From a candidate division WOR-3 bacterium (GTDB taxonomy: Bacteria > Hydrothermota > Tepidihabitantia > Tepidihabitantales > Tepidihabitantaceae): a stretch of 64,000 bases of DNA. The stretch covers positions 166,328 through 230,327 of the forward strand of contig JANLFQ010000003.1 in assembly GCA_024653355.1 (NCBI GenBank), in the 5' to 3' direction. Numbering within the stretch: position 1 is the first letter of the stretch; each line of letters opens with the position of its first letter. Positions 1 to 10,288 of this stretch are shown in pieces. A program made the translations under genes and the position numbers. The notes under the pieces are model-generated. The model made no database searches and was not told the origin of the DNA. It saw only the letters and a list, made by a program, of their open reading frames with translations.

Positions 1-2
1 TG

Positions 3-2522
3 GTGCTCAATTCAATCCTCGGTTTTGTGCAGGAGTTTCGCGCCGAGAAGGCGCTGCAGGCTTTGAAACGGCTGGCGATGCCTAAGGTCAGGGTGTGCCG
101 TAACGGTGTGGTGGCTGATGCGCCGGCGCAGGATTTAGTGCCCGGTGATATCGTGCTGCTTGAAGCGGGGAGCAACATTCCGGCAGACGGCAGGTTGCTT
201 GAGGCGGTGAACTTACGGGTTCAGGAGGCGGCATTGACCGGCGAATCAGAGCCGGTGGATAAAGAGAGCAAACCGCAGGCGATGGCAGCGCACGGTGCGG
301 TGCCGGATGGGGAACACCGCGCGAAAAATATGGTGTTTATGGGCACGGCGGTGGTTGCGGGTCGGGGTCGGATGGTGGTGACAGAAACGGGGATGAGAAC
401 CGAGTTGGGCAAGATTGCGGATATGCTTCAGACAACGAAGCGGGAGCCAACACCGTTACAGAAACGGCTGGAGCGGATGGCAAGAGAACTGGCGATTGCG
501 GTTTTAGTAATTGTTGCCATCGTGTTTATTTTAGGGGTGTTGAGGGGACAGAACTATCGCGAGATGTTTCTCGTGGCGGTGGCGATGGCGGTAGCAGCGG
601 TGCCCGAAGGGTTGCCGGCGGTTGTTACCATCGGTCTGACGCTGGGTGCGCGGCGCATGCTGGGCCGGAATGCGTTGATTAGAAGGTTGAATGCGGTGGA
701 AACGCTGGGTTCGGTTACGGTAATTTGTTCGGACAAGACCGGCACTTTGACTCAGAATCGGATGACGGTGACGGTGCTGGATGTTGCCGGCGAAAAGTGC
801 GACCTGCAGGTGGTACGGGCAAAGGGTGATAAGGTGGAGGGCTGTCACTATCTTTCTCCGACAATGCTACTTCTGGTTGCCGCGGGTGCGTTGTGTAACG
901 ATGCTCTGATTGCGGTTGATGCCGGGGAGATGAAGGTTTTGGGCGACCCAACTGAAGGGGCATTGGTTCTGGCAGCAATGGAGTTGGGAATGGAACCCAA
1001 CCAGTTGCGGCGGCTTTTACCCCGGGTCGGCGAAATCCCCTTTTCTTCTGAACGAAAGCGGATGAGCACCATCCATCAGTTAAAAATTGAAGGTCCGGTT
1101 GCGGAAAAGGAGCGGGTGGTTTTTGAAATTTTGAAGACCAGGGATGAGGGAGAGCTGGTTCTCTTCACCAAAGGTGCGGTTGATGTGCTGTTAAAGTTGT
1201 GTCGCGGGGTTTATGTCAATGGTGAGGTGGAACCTTTGACCGAAGTCTGGCGGCAACGGATAACTGAAGCCCTGACCAATCTCACCGCCCAGGGAATCCG
1301 GGTACTGGGGAGCGCGTTCCGGATGGTTAAAGAGGTTGAGGTTACCGAGACAGGTGGCATAGGCGAGGGGCTGGAAAGCAATTTAATTTTTATCGGGATG
1401 AGCGGAATGATTGACCCGGCAAGGCCGGAAGTTAAGGATGCGGTTAAGGTGTGCCGGGAAGCCGGTATTAAACCGGTGATGATTACCGGAGACCATCCTT
1501 TGACCGCACTTTTTATTGCCAGTGACATCGGTATTTTGAATCGGGCGGAGCCGAACTGGCAGGAACGCTGTCTTACAGGCGAACAGTTGCGGGAGCTGCC
1601 TTTTGAAAGGTTGAAGTCAATTGTCGAACGGGTCGTGGTTTTTGCCCGGGTTGCGCCCGAGGATAAACTGGCGATTGTCAAGGCGCTGCAGGAGAAGGGC
1701 GAAGTTGTGGCGATGACCGGTGATGGGGTGAATGATGCCCCGGCGTTGAAGAAGGCGGATATCGGTGTGGCGATGGGTATTACGGGAACCGATGTGGCGA
1801 AGGAGGCGGCGGATATGGTGCTCCTCGACGACAACTTTGCGACGATTGTGGCGGCGGTGCGCGAGGGTCGGGCAATCTATGAAAACATCCGCAAGTTTAT
1901 CCGCTATACATTTGCCTCTAACACCGGTGAGATTGTGGCGATGGTTTTTGCACCCTTTTTCGGGATGCCGTTTCCATTGGGTCCGCTGCAAATACTCTGG
2001 GTTAATCTTGTTACCGATGGTTTGCCCGGTCTGGCTTTAGGGGTTGAGCCGCCGGAGCGGGATGTGATGCAGCGGCCGCCCCGACGGTTGAATGAAAGTA
2101 TATTTGCCCACGGTATGGGCTTTAACATCATCTGGTCGGGAATTTTTTTAGGATTGGTTTCACTGGGTGTCGGCTACTGGGCATTCATCAAGGGCAGGGA
2201 GGATTGGCGGACGATGGTGTTCACAATACTTATTATGGGGCAGTTGCTTCACTCTTTGGCGCTAAGGTCGCAGCGCGACTCTTTCTTTAAGATGAAACTG
2301 CTGGGGAATCCAGTGCTGATCGGCACATTTTTGCTCACATTTGGGCTGCAACTTCTGGTGATATACAGTCCAGTTCTGCAACGGGTATTCAGAACTCAGG
2401 CGCTGCCCATTTCCGATTTGATTGTCGCCCTGCTGGCAAGTTCGGTGGTGTTCTTTGCGGTCGAAGTGGAGAAAGCGCTGCGCCGGGTTCTGAACCGAAC
2501 AGCGGCAAAACAAAGGTCGTGA
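3..2522 (+). CDS. P-type Ca2+-transporting ATPase (P2A), 5' partial
   Basis: Cation pump that couples ATP hydrolysis to Ca2+ export across the inner membrane. The reading frame is open to the left edge, and the visible protein begins in the segment between M2 and the actuator domain, so M1, M2 and the true start are missing. Visible marks are TGES at about residues 79-82, the PEGLP motif in M4 (about 201-205), the phosphorylated Asp in DKTGTLT (Asp244), the [11 protein letters not shown] hinge, and the M6 sequence NLVTDGLP with the Asn/Thr/Asp ligands of SERCA-type pumps; M5 carries NTGE. These side chains point to Ca2+ rather than heavy metals or K+, although Mn2+ or Na+ specificity is possible. 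Stop TGA at 2520-2522 is four bases before the next gene. Confidence 0.93.
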   Translation: MLNSILGFVQEFRAEKALQALKRLAMPKVRVCRNGVVADAPAQDLVPGDIVLLEAGSNIPADGRLLEAVNLRVQEAALTGESEPVDKESKPQAMAAHGAVPDGEHRAKNMVFMGTAVVAGRGRMVVTETGMRTELGKIADMLQTTKREPTPLQKRLERMARELAIAVLVIVAIVFILGVLRGQNYREMFLVAVAMAVAAVPEGLPAVVTIGLTLGARRMLGRNALIRRLNAVETLGSVTVICSDKTGTLTQNRMTVTVLDVAGEKCDLQVVRAKGDKVEGCHYLSPTMLLLVAAGALCNDALIAVDAGEMKVLGDPTEGALVLAAMELGMEPNQLRRLLPRVGEIPFSSERKRMSTIHQLKIEGPVAEKERVVFEILKTRDEGELVLFTKGAVDVLLKLCRGVYVNGEVEPLTEVWRQRITEALTNLTAQGIRVLGSAFRMVKEVEVTETGGIGEGLESNLIFIGMSGMIDPARPEVKDAVKVCREAGIKPVMITGDHPLTALFIASDIGILNRAEPNWQERCLTGEQLRELPFERLKSIVERVVVFARVAPEDKLAIVKALQEKGEVVAMTGDGVNDAPALKKADIGVAMGITGTDVAKEAADMVLLDDNFATIVAAVREGRAIYENIRKFIRYTFASNTGEIVAMVFAPFFGMPFPLGPLQILWVNLVTDGLPGLALGVEPPERDVMQRPPRRLNESIFAHGMGFNIIWSGIFLGLVSLGVGYWAFIKGREDWRTMVFTILIMGQLLHSLALRSQRDSFFKMKLLGNPVLIGTFLLTFGLQLLVIYSPVLQRVFRTQALPISDLIVALLASSVVFFAVEVEKALRRVLNRTAAKQRS

Positions 2523-2526
2523 TGCG

Positions 2527-4230
2527 GTGGTTTTTTTAACGGTTATCGTGATTCTGGGACAGGTGGCACCGGGGATGAAGGTTGACATCGTCCGGTTTGC
2601 CGGCAATAAGAGTTTTTCGCACCGGGTGCTGGTCAACATTGTTCAGGTTAAACCCGGTGCATTGGCAATGGAGGCGTTACTGGACGAGGATGCGCGCACC
2701 CTTGAGGCGTTTTATCGTAATGAAGGTTTTTTTGATGTCCAGGTTGAGAAGGGTCTTGGCGTGGTCGCCCAGAAGGTGGTTGCAACATTCTATATTCAAG
2801 AAGGGGTTAGGGCAAAGGTGGCAGATGTGGTTTTTGAGGGAAACAGGGCGTTTACTGCCGAGAGGTTGAAACGGGTCTTGAAGTTTGGTGCCCAAGCACC
2901 CTTTTCTCTTGCTTCGGTCAAGGCGGGTACCCAGAGTCTGCGCAATTTGTATCTGAACACCGGATATCCTTTTGTAACGGTTGAGGACAGCTTTGAGCGC
3001 CGGGATACATTGGTGTTGGTTAGATATCGTGTTGCGGAGGGACCCCGCTGTTATATAAGGGATGTTCGGGTGCGAGGTAACAGGTCGGTACGCACGGCAA
3101 CGATTTTGCAGAGCGTGGAGATAAAGAAAGGCGAGATGTTCTCACGGCGCCGGCTCGAGGAGGCACAACGCCGGGTTTATGCGATGAAGGTTTTTTCCCG
3201 GGTTCTGTTCTATGTGATTCCGGATTCGCTCGCATCGGATAGCGTTGTGGTGCGGTTTGATGTGGTAGAAGGGGCGCAAAAGGGTATCGCCCTTGGCGTT
3301 GGTCTGGAAACGCCGCCCAGTCGGGCGCTCTTTTCGGTTGAATGGGAGCACAACAATGTGATGAATCGCGGGCAGTGGTTGATTGCCGAGGTTGTTTTTA
3401 GCCCGGATTTAAGCAAGAATTACCGGAGCAGTTTTGACCTGACCTGGCGGGTGCCTTATCTGTTTTGGACCCGGGTTGATTTTCAGAGCCATCCCTTCTT
3501 TTACTACGAGCGGTTTGACTCGGCACGGCAGCGTGAGTACGGAATAGAAAATGGTCTGCAAAAGGATATCGCACCTCAGTTGCGGCTCGGTCTGTTCAAT
3601 CGGTTGCGGTTAGTTGCCGATACGAGCCGGGGGATAACCAATTCTCTGGCGCTGAGTTTGATATACGACTCGCGGGACAACTTTTTTGACCCGCAACGCG
3701 GTGTGTATTTCCAGCCCGGTCTTGAAGGCGCGGGTGGTATTTTGCTCGGGGACAATGACTTTGTCCGCGGGGTGGCGGACATCCGTGTCTATCAGTCACT
3801 GGGGCGGGGCTTTGTTTTCGCCGTGCGGGGGTTAGGAGGCAGGGTGATTCCTTATGGCAGGTCAGCCTCGGTACCTTATTACGAAGAGTTTTCGCTGGGC
3901 GGCAAGAACAATCTGCGGGGTTATCCGGACCGGGCTCTGGGACCGGATACGGCGCGCGGTGGCAGGTATGGACCGGTTATTTTGAATGCCAATGTTGAGG
4001 TGCGAAGCCCTTATATCCTGCGCTGGGTTGGGGTTGTTGGTTTTATCGATTGGGGTCAGATTGCCGGTCAGAGGGATTTGAAACTACGGGGATTTGAAGT
4101 TGGCGCCGGTTTTGGTTTACGGCTGCGGACGCCGGTGGGCCCGATTCGGCTTGACTGGGGAAAACGTTTGAAAGGTGCGGCCGCCGGAGATTGGGGCAGA
4201 ATTTATTTCGGGGTGTTGCATGCGTTTTAA
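2527..4230 (+). CDS. tamA: Omp85 family outer-membrane protein, TamA-like (three POTRA domains)
   Basis: Outer-membrane beta-barrel that helps insert or translocate proteins across the outer membrane. A short hydrophobic N-terminus (residues 1-15) looks like a signal peptide. Three POTRA repeats follow at about 18-94, 95-172 and 173-249, each with the beta-alpha-alpha-beta-beta pattern and a conserved Gly-Asn turn (AGNKSF, EGNRAF, RGNRSV). The C-terminal 320 residues form the barrel, with the Omp85 loop-6 motif LRGY and a terminal Phe. Three POTRAs rather than five, and a following tamB, favour TamA over BamA, though in this lineage it could be the only Omp85. A start at ATG 2522 would stop after five codons, so GTG 2527 is used. 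Confidence 0.85.
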   Translation: MVFLTVIVILGQVAPGMKVDIVRFAGNKSFSHRVLVNIVQVKPGALAMEALLDEDARTLEAFYRNEGFFDVQVEKGLGVVAQKVVATFYIQEGVRAKVADVVFEGNRAFTAERLKRVLKFGAQAPFSLASVKAGTQSLRNLYLNTGYPFVTVEDSFERRDTLVLVRYRVAEGPRCYIRDVRVRGNRSVRTATILQSVEIKKGEMFSRRRLEEAQRRVYAMKVFSRVLFYVIPDSLASDSVVVRFDVVEGAQKGIALGVGLETPPSRALFSVEWEHNNVMNRGQWLIAEVVFSPDLSKNYRSSFDLTWRVPYLFWTRVDFQSHPFFYYERFDSARQREYGIENGLQKDIAPQLRLGLFNRLRLVADTSRGITNSLALSLIYDSRDNFFDPQRGVYFQPGLEGAGGILLGDNDFVRGVADIRVYQSLGRGFVFAVRGLGGRVIPYGRSASVPYYEEFSLGGKNNLRGYPDRALGPDTARGGRYGPVILNANVEVRSPYILRWVGVVGFIDWGQIAGQRDLKLRGFEVGAGFGLRLRTPVGPIRLDWGKRLKGAAAGDWGRIYFGVLHAF

Positions 4231-7200
4231 GCGGCGTTGGTGGCTCCTGGTGTTCGGATTTGTGATTGGTTTGCTGGTAGTGGTGGTTTTATTCCGGCAG
4301 GAGGTTGGACGGCTGGTGTTGAAAAGGACACTGGCGGCTTTGAGTAAGGGGATTAACGGCGAGATTACTTACGGTAACATCAGCGGTGATATATTTTCTG
4401 CTCCTCAGGTGAGCGATTTAAGGATAGTTTTAAACTCTGATTCAATTCTGATTAAACGGCTCGGGGTACGGTACGACATTCTTTCTTTAATACGGGGTAA
4501 AATTGTCCTGCGCGATGTTCAACTGGATAGCGTGCGGGCTTACTGCTCCGGGGTCAGGACAGAAGTCGGTGCCGGGCAACCAATCAAGAGCTGGAGTTTC
4601 CCCGATATTACGGTCAGGCAACTGGCAGTGAAGGGCGGTGCGGTTTATATCAAAGACGAGAAACGGATTGATTCGTTGCGGATAAATCTCCGCCTTCGGG
4701 CAAGGAAGTCGGTTGCGGTGCTTAACCTTGACTCGGCGCAATTTTTAATGGTTAAGGAAAGTTTGGCACTCCGGCATATCGGTGCCCGGGTGGAGTTGAC
4801 CGGGGATTCATTAAAGATGAGCGAAGTTCAAGCGATGAGCCGGGGTTCAAGGTTTCGCGGTAGTGTGGGGATTGATTTGAGGTCAAGAGAGGTCACGGCT
4901 GAAGTTACCGAGTTGAGTGTCAATCTAACGGAGATTTTGCATATCCCGGGGCGGGTTTGGTTTCAAGGGGAGGCAGAGGTGGGAGAGAAGAGAAAGGTGG
5001 CGGCAGGTCGTTGGGTTGCTGATGGGCTGCTCTGGAGGAGAGTGAACCTGCCAAGGCTGACCGGGGGGTTTAATCTTCAGGAGTCAACATTTCAGTTGAC
5101 GCTTGCCGGTAGTGACCGTGAGATTGGGCGGTTTGCGCTTGATGGGTGGGTTGATTTGCAGCGGTTTGATTTTACCGCCTCAATTCAGGTTGACAGTCTG
5201 GCGGTGTCCCGTTTGGAGCCTACGCTACCCGATTTTCGGTTATCGGCACAGTTTCAGTCGAGCGGTGTGCTGGGTTCTCTAAGTTCCTTACTGGGCTATA
5301 AGCGAGATTCCAGTCTTACCGATTCAATTAACTTGCTGGTGAAGGGCAAAGTGACCGAATTGGGGATTGATACGCTGAATGCGGTTGTTGATTATCGACA
5401 GGGCGGTGTGCAGTTACGAAGTTTGACCCTGAGAGGTCCGGTGGGAAACTTTGACTTCGTCGGTGTGGCGCGTGCCGGGTTGTTGAAGGCGCGGTGTGAT
5501 ATGGAAAATTTTGATTTAAATGTTGCGGGGCGGTTGTTCAATGTTGAACTCACCGGACGTGCGGATGGCGAACTGTCGGCTTTCTGGGAAAAAGATTCCT
5601 GGGGTTTTTCCGGTGTTGTTTATTTTGATGGATTCCGCTGGAGTAAAGTGGAGATTACCAACGGTCTTATCGCGGCGGATGTTAATGGCAGTGGTCCGCT
5701 GCGGGGAAATTTTGTTGACCGAATGGCGGGCAGATTGGCGCTGGGCGGCGAAGGCATCGTCGTAGCAAATCAGGAGTGGAATGCCGGACAGCTGGTATGG
5801 ACCGGACCCGATTTTGAAGTGAGGTTTGATCGGGAGAACGCACGCTGCGGTGCGCTGGGCGAGCTGCATTTTCAAGGGCGCGCGGTGGTTTGTTCTTTGA
5901 ATATGCTGGAGTATGCGACCGAAAAGGAGACGCTTGCCCTTCTTGAACCGTGCCGGCTGGTTTTAAGCGATTCGGTTGTTGACCTGACCGGTGTGAAGTT
6001 TGCGGTTGCCGATGGTGAATTAAATCTGAACGCCAAAATTGTTAAGCAGCGGTCACCCTGGTTTGAAATTGGGTTGCGCCATATCAACATCAGGAAGGTA
6101 CAGCGGTTGCTGGGTATCAATACCGAGTTGTGGGGGGTGTGTGACATTGATGTCGTCGGTGGTGATTCGGTGTTTGTCAAGTTTACCGGGGTTGATTTTG
6201 GGGTGCCGAGCCTTTCTTTGAATCTGAAACATATTCAGGGGAGTTTGGTTGCCGGGCGCGCGGGTTGCCATTTAGCAGGGCTGGAGTTCGTGTGCCGCCA
6301 GGACACCAGTTATATAAAAGGTGATTTTGACTGGAAATTGAGTCCCGGGTTTCGCTTAACAGGTGCCAGGCTGGACTTTGCGCTTGTTGACCCGGGAAAC
6401 TGGATTTTTGAGGTGACCAAGCCTTATGTTGAGGTTACCCAAGGGGTCGTGTTTGGTGCGTTCAAGGTGGAATGGCAGCCGGCGCATCTGGTGCTTTCCG
6501 GAAGGTCAAGGGTGAGCAGGGGTGTTATCAGGGTACCAAGCGTTGCCACCACAGTAGATGGGGTGGAAGCGGAGATTACATTTAATGAGGACCGGCTGGT
6601 CATTGAGAAGTTGAGCGGAAAGAGTGCCCGGGGTACGGTTACTGCTGAGGGGATTGTGGATTTGAGCCCGAGCGGCGAAATCGATTCGGTGGCATTTAAG
6701 ACCCACTTCACCGGCGTATCAGCGGTGCCGATGCCCCAGGTTTATGCCATTGGTAGGGGGGATATCAACATCGTCTGGCATCAGGGCGAAGAACGGGCGT
6801 TTATCTCGGGAAACACGGTGGTGGATGAGGCGCTGGTGGCAATCGGATTTGGTGGTCAGCAGGGTGGTGGCAATGGTGCAGCCGGTGTTGATTATGACAT
6901 TCGGGTCCGCGCGGACCGCGGTGTTTGGCTGCGCAATCGGGAGGCGGACATTGAACTGGCGGTGGATTTGACGGTCCGTCAGGTGGGTGAGGAGGCGGTG
7001 TATATCGGTGAACTTGTTACCCGGCAGGGCAATGTGTACTACCTTGACCACATCCTGCGCGTTACTGAGGGAACGCTGACCTTTGACAATGTGAGCCGAT
7101 TTGACCCAAAACTTGATATCACCGCGGAATTGCCTATTACCCACAACGGTAAAAAGGAACAGCCGGATAAGGTCGTGCTCAGTTTAACCGGAACGCTTTC

Positions 7201-7627
7201 GGAACCATCATTTGTATTTCGTACTGAACCGCCGGTGTGGGACGAAACTCAGATTCTCTCTTATTTGAGTTTGAATGTCACGATGGACGAAATTTCCGCA
7301 ATGGAACAGAAGGAAATTTTGAATAGGCTTTTGTCAGAACGGCTCCTCGGTTATTTCCAGACTCAGGTTGCGAAAAAGGTCAGAGAGTTTGTCAGTCTTG
7401 ACTATCTCGAACTGGAGACCGGTATTCTTTCGGGACAGGGCGCCCGGGTTACGGTGGGAAAATATGTTGGGCGTAATCTCTATGTTTCTTACACCCAGAA
7501 CTTTACCGGTGAATTGAGCCCGGCTTTTTTGATTGAGTACTATCTCAATCGGCGCAACGAACTGATTGCCGAGCGTTCTTCAGATGGCAGGTACTCTTTG
7601 CGCTATCGTTTTAAACTACGTTATTGA
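4220..7627 (+). CDS. tamB: TamB/AsmA-like translocation and lipid-transport protein (DUF490)
   Basis: Very long periplasm-spanning protein anchored in the inner membrane. TamB partners TamA, and the family is now linked to phospholipid transport to the outer membrane. One transmembrane helix lies at residues 7-26 after a basic start (MRFKRR). The remaining 1,100 residues are monotonous amphipathic beta repeats, and the last 350 or so match the DUF490 pattern, ending near LSYLSLNVTMDE and a short barrel-like tail. The reading frame is open from 4175, but ATG 4220 gives a clean signal-anchor and overlaps the tamA stop by 11 bases, so I chose it. At 1,135 residues it is typical for the family. 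Confidence 0.85.
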   Translation: MRFKRRWWLLVFGFVIGLLVVVVLFRQEVGRLVLKRTLAALSKGINGEITYGNISGDIFSAPQVSDLRIVLNSDSILIKRLGVRYDILSLIRGKIVLRDVQLDSVRAYCSGVRTEVGAGQPIKSWSFPDITVRQLAVKGGAVYIKDEKRIDSLRINLRLRARKSVAVLNLDSAQFLMVKESLALRHIGARVELTGDSLKMSEVQAMSRGSRFRGSVGIDLRSREVTAEVTELSVNLTEILHIPGRVWFQGEAEVGEKRKVAAGRWVADGLLWRRVNLPRLTGGFNLQESTFQLTLAGSDREIGRFALDGWVDLQRFDFTASIQVDSLAVSRLEPTLPDFRLSAQFQSSGVLGSLSSLLGYKRDSSLTDSINLLVKGKVTELGIDTLNAVVDYRQGGVQLRSLTLRGPVGNFDFVGVARAGLLKARCDMENFDLNVAGRLFNVELTGRADGELSAFWEKDSWGFSGVVYFDGFRWSKVEITNGLIAADVNGSGPLRGNFVDRMAGRLALGGEGIVVANQEWNAGQLVWTGPDFEVRFDRENARCGALGELHFQGRAVVCSLNMLEYATEKETLALLEPCRLVLSDSVVDLTGVKFAVADGELNLNAKIVKQRSPWFEIGLRHINIRKVQRLLGINTELWGVCDIDVVGGDSVFVKFTGVDFGVPSLSLNLKHIQGSLVAGRAGCHLAGLEFVCRQDTSYIKGDFDWKLSPGFRLTGARLDFALVDPGNWIFEVTKPYVEVTQGVVFGAFKVEWQPAHLVLSGRSRVSRGVIRVPSVATTVDGVEAEITFNEDRLVIEKLSGKSARGTVTAEGIVDLSPSGEIDSVAFKTHFTGVSAVPMPQVYAIGRGDINIVWHQGEERAFISGNTVVDEALVAIGFGGQQGGGNGAAGVDYDIRVRADRGVWLRNREADIELAVDLTVRQVGEEAVYIGELVTRQGNVYYLDHILRVTEGTLTFDNVSRFDPKLDITAELPITHNGKKEQPDKVVLSLTGTLSEPSFVFRTEPPVWDETQILSYLSLNVTMDEISAMEQKEILNRLLSERLLGYFQTQVAKKVREFVSLDYLELETGILSGQGARVTVGKYVGRNLYVSYTQNFTGELSPAFLIEYYLNRRNELIAERSSDGRYSLRYRFKLRY

Positions 7628-9453
7628 TGTTTTGTGATATCGTCATTCCCCGGACGCCGCTCAACGAGTTGACCTACGAACTTCCCCGGGATATGGAAGT
7701 TGCACCGGGTGACTGCGTACGGGTACCGTTGCGCGGTAAGCAGGTAACGGCGGTGGTTTTCGGATTGAGAAAAGAGTTGCCCGAGTGCCAGGTGCCGGGC
7801 AAACTACAGCAAATTACTAAAATTCTGGCCCGGGGGATGATTTCAAGCGAACTGCTTTGTTTGGTACGGTGGGTGGCGGACTATTATGTTGCCAGTATGG
7901 GTGAAGTGCTCAGTTTTGTTCTGCCGCGCGGGGTTTTTCCGCAAAAGAGAACCGCTCCGTACCCGCAATCGAGCACCGGGGTTGCTTCGATTTGTTCGGA
8001 TGGTGGTGCTGATGCAGAAGCCGTTGCGAGACAGAATTTTTCGGTGCTGGTTTGTTCCGAGAGCAAAGAGAAGGAGGCGGTGGCGGATTTTTTAAAGCGG
8101 GCACAGCGGTACGGTTCAGTCGTTTTTTTGATGCCCGAGCGGCGGCTGAAGGAGTGGCGCAACTTAGTGCGCGATATATGGGGGGACGGGGTAATTGAGT
8201 ACCACAACAAACTTTCACCGGCAAATCAGCGCAAGGCGTGGTTAAAAGCGGTAGAGGCAGAACAGGTCGTGGTTGTTGGTGTGCGCGGGGCGGTTTGGGC
8301 GCCAGTTAAGAAACTTGCCGGGGTGGTGATACTCGAAGAGCACTTTTCAGGTTACAAGGAGGAACGGCGACCAGGTTGGCATGCCCGGGATGTGGCAATT
8401 GCCCGGGCAAAGTTTGCCGACTGTCCGGTTTTGCTTACTGACCGGACACCAACCCTCGAGACTATTGCCAACATTAAGTCGGGTCGCTTTACCCTTCTGG
8501 CACCGCTGGAGTTACCAATAAACCGGGAACGAATTTTTGTAGTTGATATGCGCTTGCATCGCGGGGAGTTGCTTTCACCGCTCCTGTTAACCGAGTTAAA
8601 AAGGGCAGATGAAAAAAATCGGGTTGCGCTTCTTTTTTTAAACAGAAAAGGTGTAAGCCGGTTTGTGGTTTGCCGGCAGTGCGGTAATGTGTTGCGATGT
8701 TCGCGGTGCGGTGTGCCCGGGGTACTTACCGCCGATTCCCGGCTTACCTGTCGGTACTGCGGAACCGATTGTCCGGCACCCGACAGATGTCCTTCTTGCC
8801 AGGGGGTTGATTTTGAGTACCGGGCGCCCGGTGTTGATATGGTGCAAAGGAAGTTAAAGGAGTATGGGTTTTCTGGTGCCGGAACAAAGATAGTCGTTGG
8901 AACCCGGAAACTGCTGAGTCAGGATTTTCCCGAAAACCTTGGGGTCGTCGGCATTGTCAATCTGGACACCGAATTCGCCCTGCCCGACTTTCGTGCCCGG
9001 GAGCGGGTCTGGCAACTTTTGTGCGATGTTATCAACCGTGTGCAGCGGCAGCGTGCCCGGCTGGTTATTCAAACCTATTGTCCCGAAGAGTCGGTGCTGG
9101 ACTGCTGTTTGCGGGGGGATAGCGCACAGTTTTTCAAAGAGGAGTTACGGCTCCGCAAGGAGGCGGGATTTCCGCCCTACCGCCGATTGGTTTTGCTGAC
9201 AATTAAGGGCGCGGATAGGGAGTTGGTGGGCAAACAGTCCGAACAGTTGCGCCGCATTATTGAGGAGCAGGGCAAAAAGATTCAGCCGCGCCTTGAAATT
9301 CTGGGTCCGGTAACAACGATGAAGGCGGGAAGGTTTAATGCCCGGCTTCTGGTTAAAGTCCCGACCACAATAATGCCGGGCAAGGTTATCCCCAGAATAA
9401 AACTGCAAAACAGCCAGTTACGGATTGAGGTTGACCCGCAGGAAATAGTTTAA
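7627..9453 (+). CDS. priA: PriA-like primosomal protein N' with decayed helicase motifs
   Basis: Replication-restart initiator family. The N-terminal DNA-binding domain and the zinc-binding module are intact: pairs of Cys-x2-Cys lie at about residues 349-396, beginning CRQCGN. The ATPase is not intact. Where PriA has the Walker A GVTGSGKTE, this protein reads LVCSESKEKEA (about 141-151). The DEEH box is LEEH (236-239), and motif VI (QVAGRAGR) is replaced by DVINRVQRQRA (467-477). Motif V-like VGTRKLLSQDFP remains. A similar loss is known in actinobacterial PriA. It probably acts as a structural loader rather than a helicase. ATG 7627 overlaps the tamB stop; TTG 7624 is also possible. Confidence 0.85.
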   Translation: MFCDIVIPRTPLNELTYELPRDMEVAPGDCVRVPLRGKQVTAVVFGLRKELPECQVPGKLQQITKILARGMISSELLCLVRWVADYYVASMGEVLSFVLPRGVFPQKRTAPYPQSSTGVASICSDGGADAEAVARQNFSVLVCSESKEKEAVADFLKRAQRYGSVVFLMPERRLKEWRNLVRDIWGDGVIEYHNKLSPANQRKAWLKAVEAEQVVVVGVRGAVWAPVKKLAGVVILEEHFSGYKEERRPGWHARDVAIARAKFADCPVLLTDRTPTLETIANIKSGRFTLLAPLELPINRERIFVVDMRLHRGELLSPLLLTELKRADEKNRVALLFLNRKGVSRFVVCRQCGNVLRCSRCGVPGVLTADSRLTCRYCGTDCPAPDRCPSCQGVDFEYRAPGVDMVQRKLKEYGFSGAGTKIVVGTRKLLSQDFPENLGVVGIVNLDTEFALPDFRARERVWQLLCDVINRVQRQRARLVIQTYCPEESVLDCCLRGDSAQFFKEELRLRKEAGFPPYRRLVLLTIKGADRELVGKQSEQLRRIIEEQGKKIQPRLEILGPVTTMKAGRFNARLLVKVPTTIMPGKVIPRIKLQNSQLRIEVDPQEIV

Positions 9454-9463
9454 CAGTTGGTAA

Positions 9464-10255
9464 TTAACGGTGCAGATTTCTTTTCAGCCGTAATGCCGGT
9501 GCGGCGTTTAATCCCCGGGATTGGTCAAGAGAAACGGTCGTGTCAATGTACATTGTTGCCCGGATAAACGCCTCCTTTGCACCAATCGAGTCACCGATAA
9601 ACTCGGCGGCAACGCCGAGGTTGTTCAGGATTGCGCCGGCTAAATCGGCAGGGGATGGTGTTAGAGTAGAAAGTGAGCGCTCTGCCAAGCGGTAATAGAA
9701 AAGGGCGCTTTCGGGATAAGAGTAGTACTGGAAGATGTAACCAGTGTTGAATGCCAGCCAGCCGGTGATACAGGATGCGGCGCGCCCGCTAAGGGCGTGT
9801 GTCAGTTCAAGACCTTTTTGAAATTCAACGAGCGCCGATTGAGGTTGCGCAAGTTCATTGTAGGAGAAACCGATATATCCATAAACCACCGCCTGACCTA
9901 TTGAGTCTTTTCTTAACTCTTTTTTCTGCAAGAGTTTTGTTAACCGGGCGATGGCGTCCCGCAACTCACGATTTTCAATCATAGTATCGATTGACACCAG
10001 CTGCCGGTTCAGTTCCGGGGAAAGGAAGGTGCGAACGGTGGTGTCAATGTACACCTTGCCCAGCATTCGGGTGTAAGCGCTGAGGTCTACTTTAGTCAAT
10101 TCGGCTGTTTTTCGTCCGGGCTCACTTTTGGGTGGCTGGGAAAGAATCCGGCTGAGGAACAAAAGGATGACCAGGACAACAACACCGACCGTAACCCAGA
10201 GCCACAGATTGCGCAGCGAGAGCCCGGGGTTTGGCTTTTTGGGCTTTTTCGGCAC
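9464..10255 (-). CDS. Membrane-anchored TPR-like protein
   Basis: 263 residues, function not recognised. A very basic N-terminus (PKKPKKP) is followed by one transmembrane helix at about residues 17-36 (LWLWVTVGVVVLVILLF), so the rest is probably periplasmic. The soluble part contains helical pairs resembling tetratricopeptide repeats (GYIGFSYNELAQPQSALVEFQKGLEL, shortened here; and YYRLAERSLSTL), which usually mediate protein contacts. The hexapeptide YIDTTV occurs twice, near residues 69 and 235. The gene converges on priA with a 10-base gap. GTG is used as start because a strong promoter ends five bases upstream of it. Confidence 0.7.
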   Translation of the reverse strand: MPKKPKKPNPGLSLRNLWLWVTVGVVVLVILLFLSRILSQPPKSEPGRKTAELTKVDLSAYTRMLGKVYIDTTVRTFLSPELNRQLVSIDTMIENRELRDAIARLTKLLQKKELRKDSIGQAVVYGYIGFSYNELAQPQSALVEFQKGLELTHALSGRAASCITGWLAFNTGYIFQYYSYPESALFYYRLAERSLSTLTPSPADLAGAILNNLGVAAEFIGDSIGAKEAFIRATMYIDTTVSLDQSRGLNAAPALRLKRNLHR

Positions 10256-10260
10256 GCCGA

Positions 10261-10288
10261 ATTTTAATCTAACTAACTTTTATGTCAA
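10261..10288 (-). promoter_or_regulatory. Sigma-70-type promoter of the TPR gene, leaderless spacing
   Basis: On the minus strand the -35 box TTGACA (10283-10288) and the -10 box TAAAAT (10261-10266) are 16 bases apart. Only TCGGC lies between the -10 box and the GTG start at 10255, leaving no room for a ribosome binding site. Confidence 0.75.

Noticed and set aside
1211-1834. 207-codon antisense frame inside the Ca2+-ATPase gene
   Set aside because: The opposite strand is unmistakable P-type ATPase sequence; composition is that of a shadow frame.
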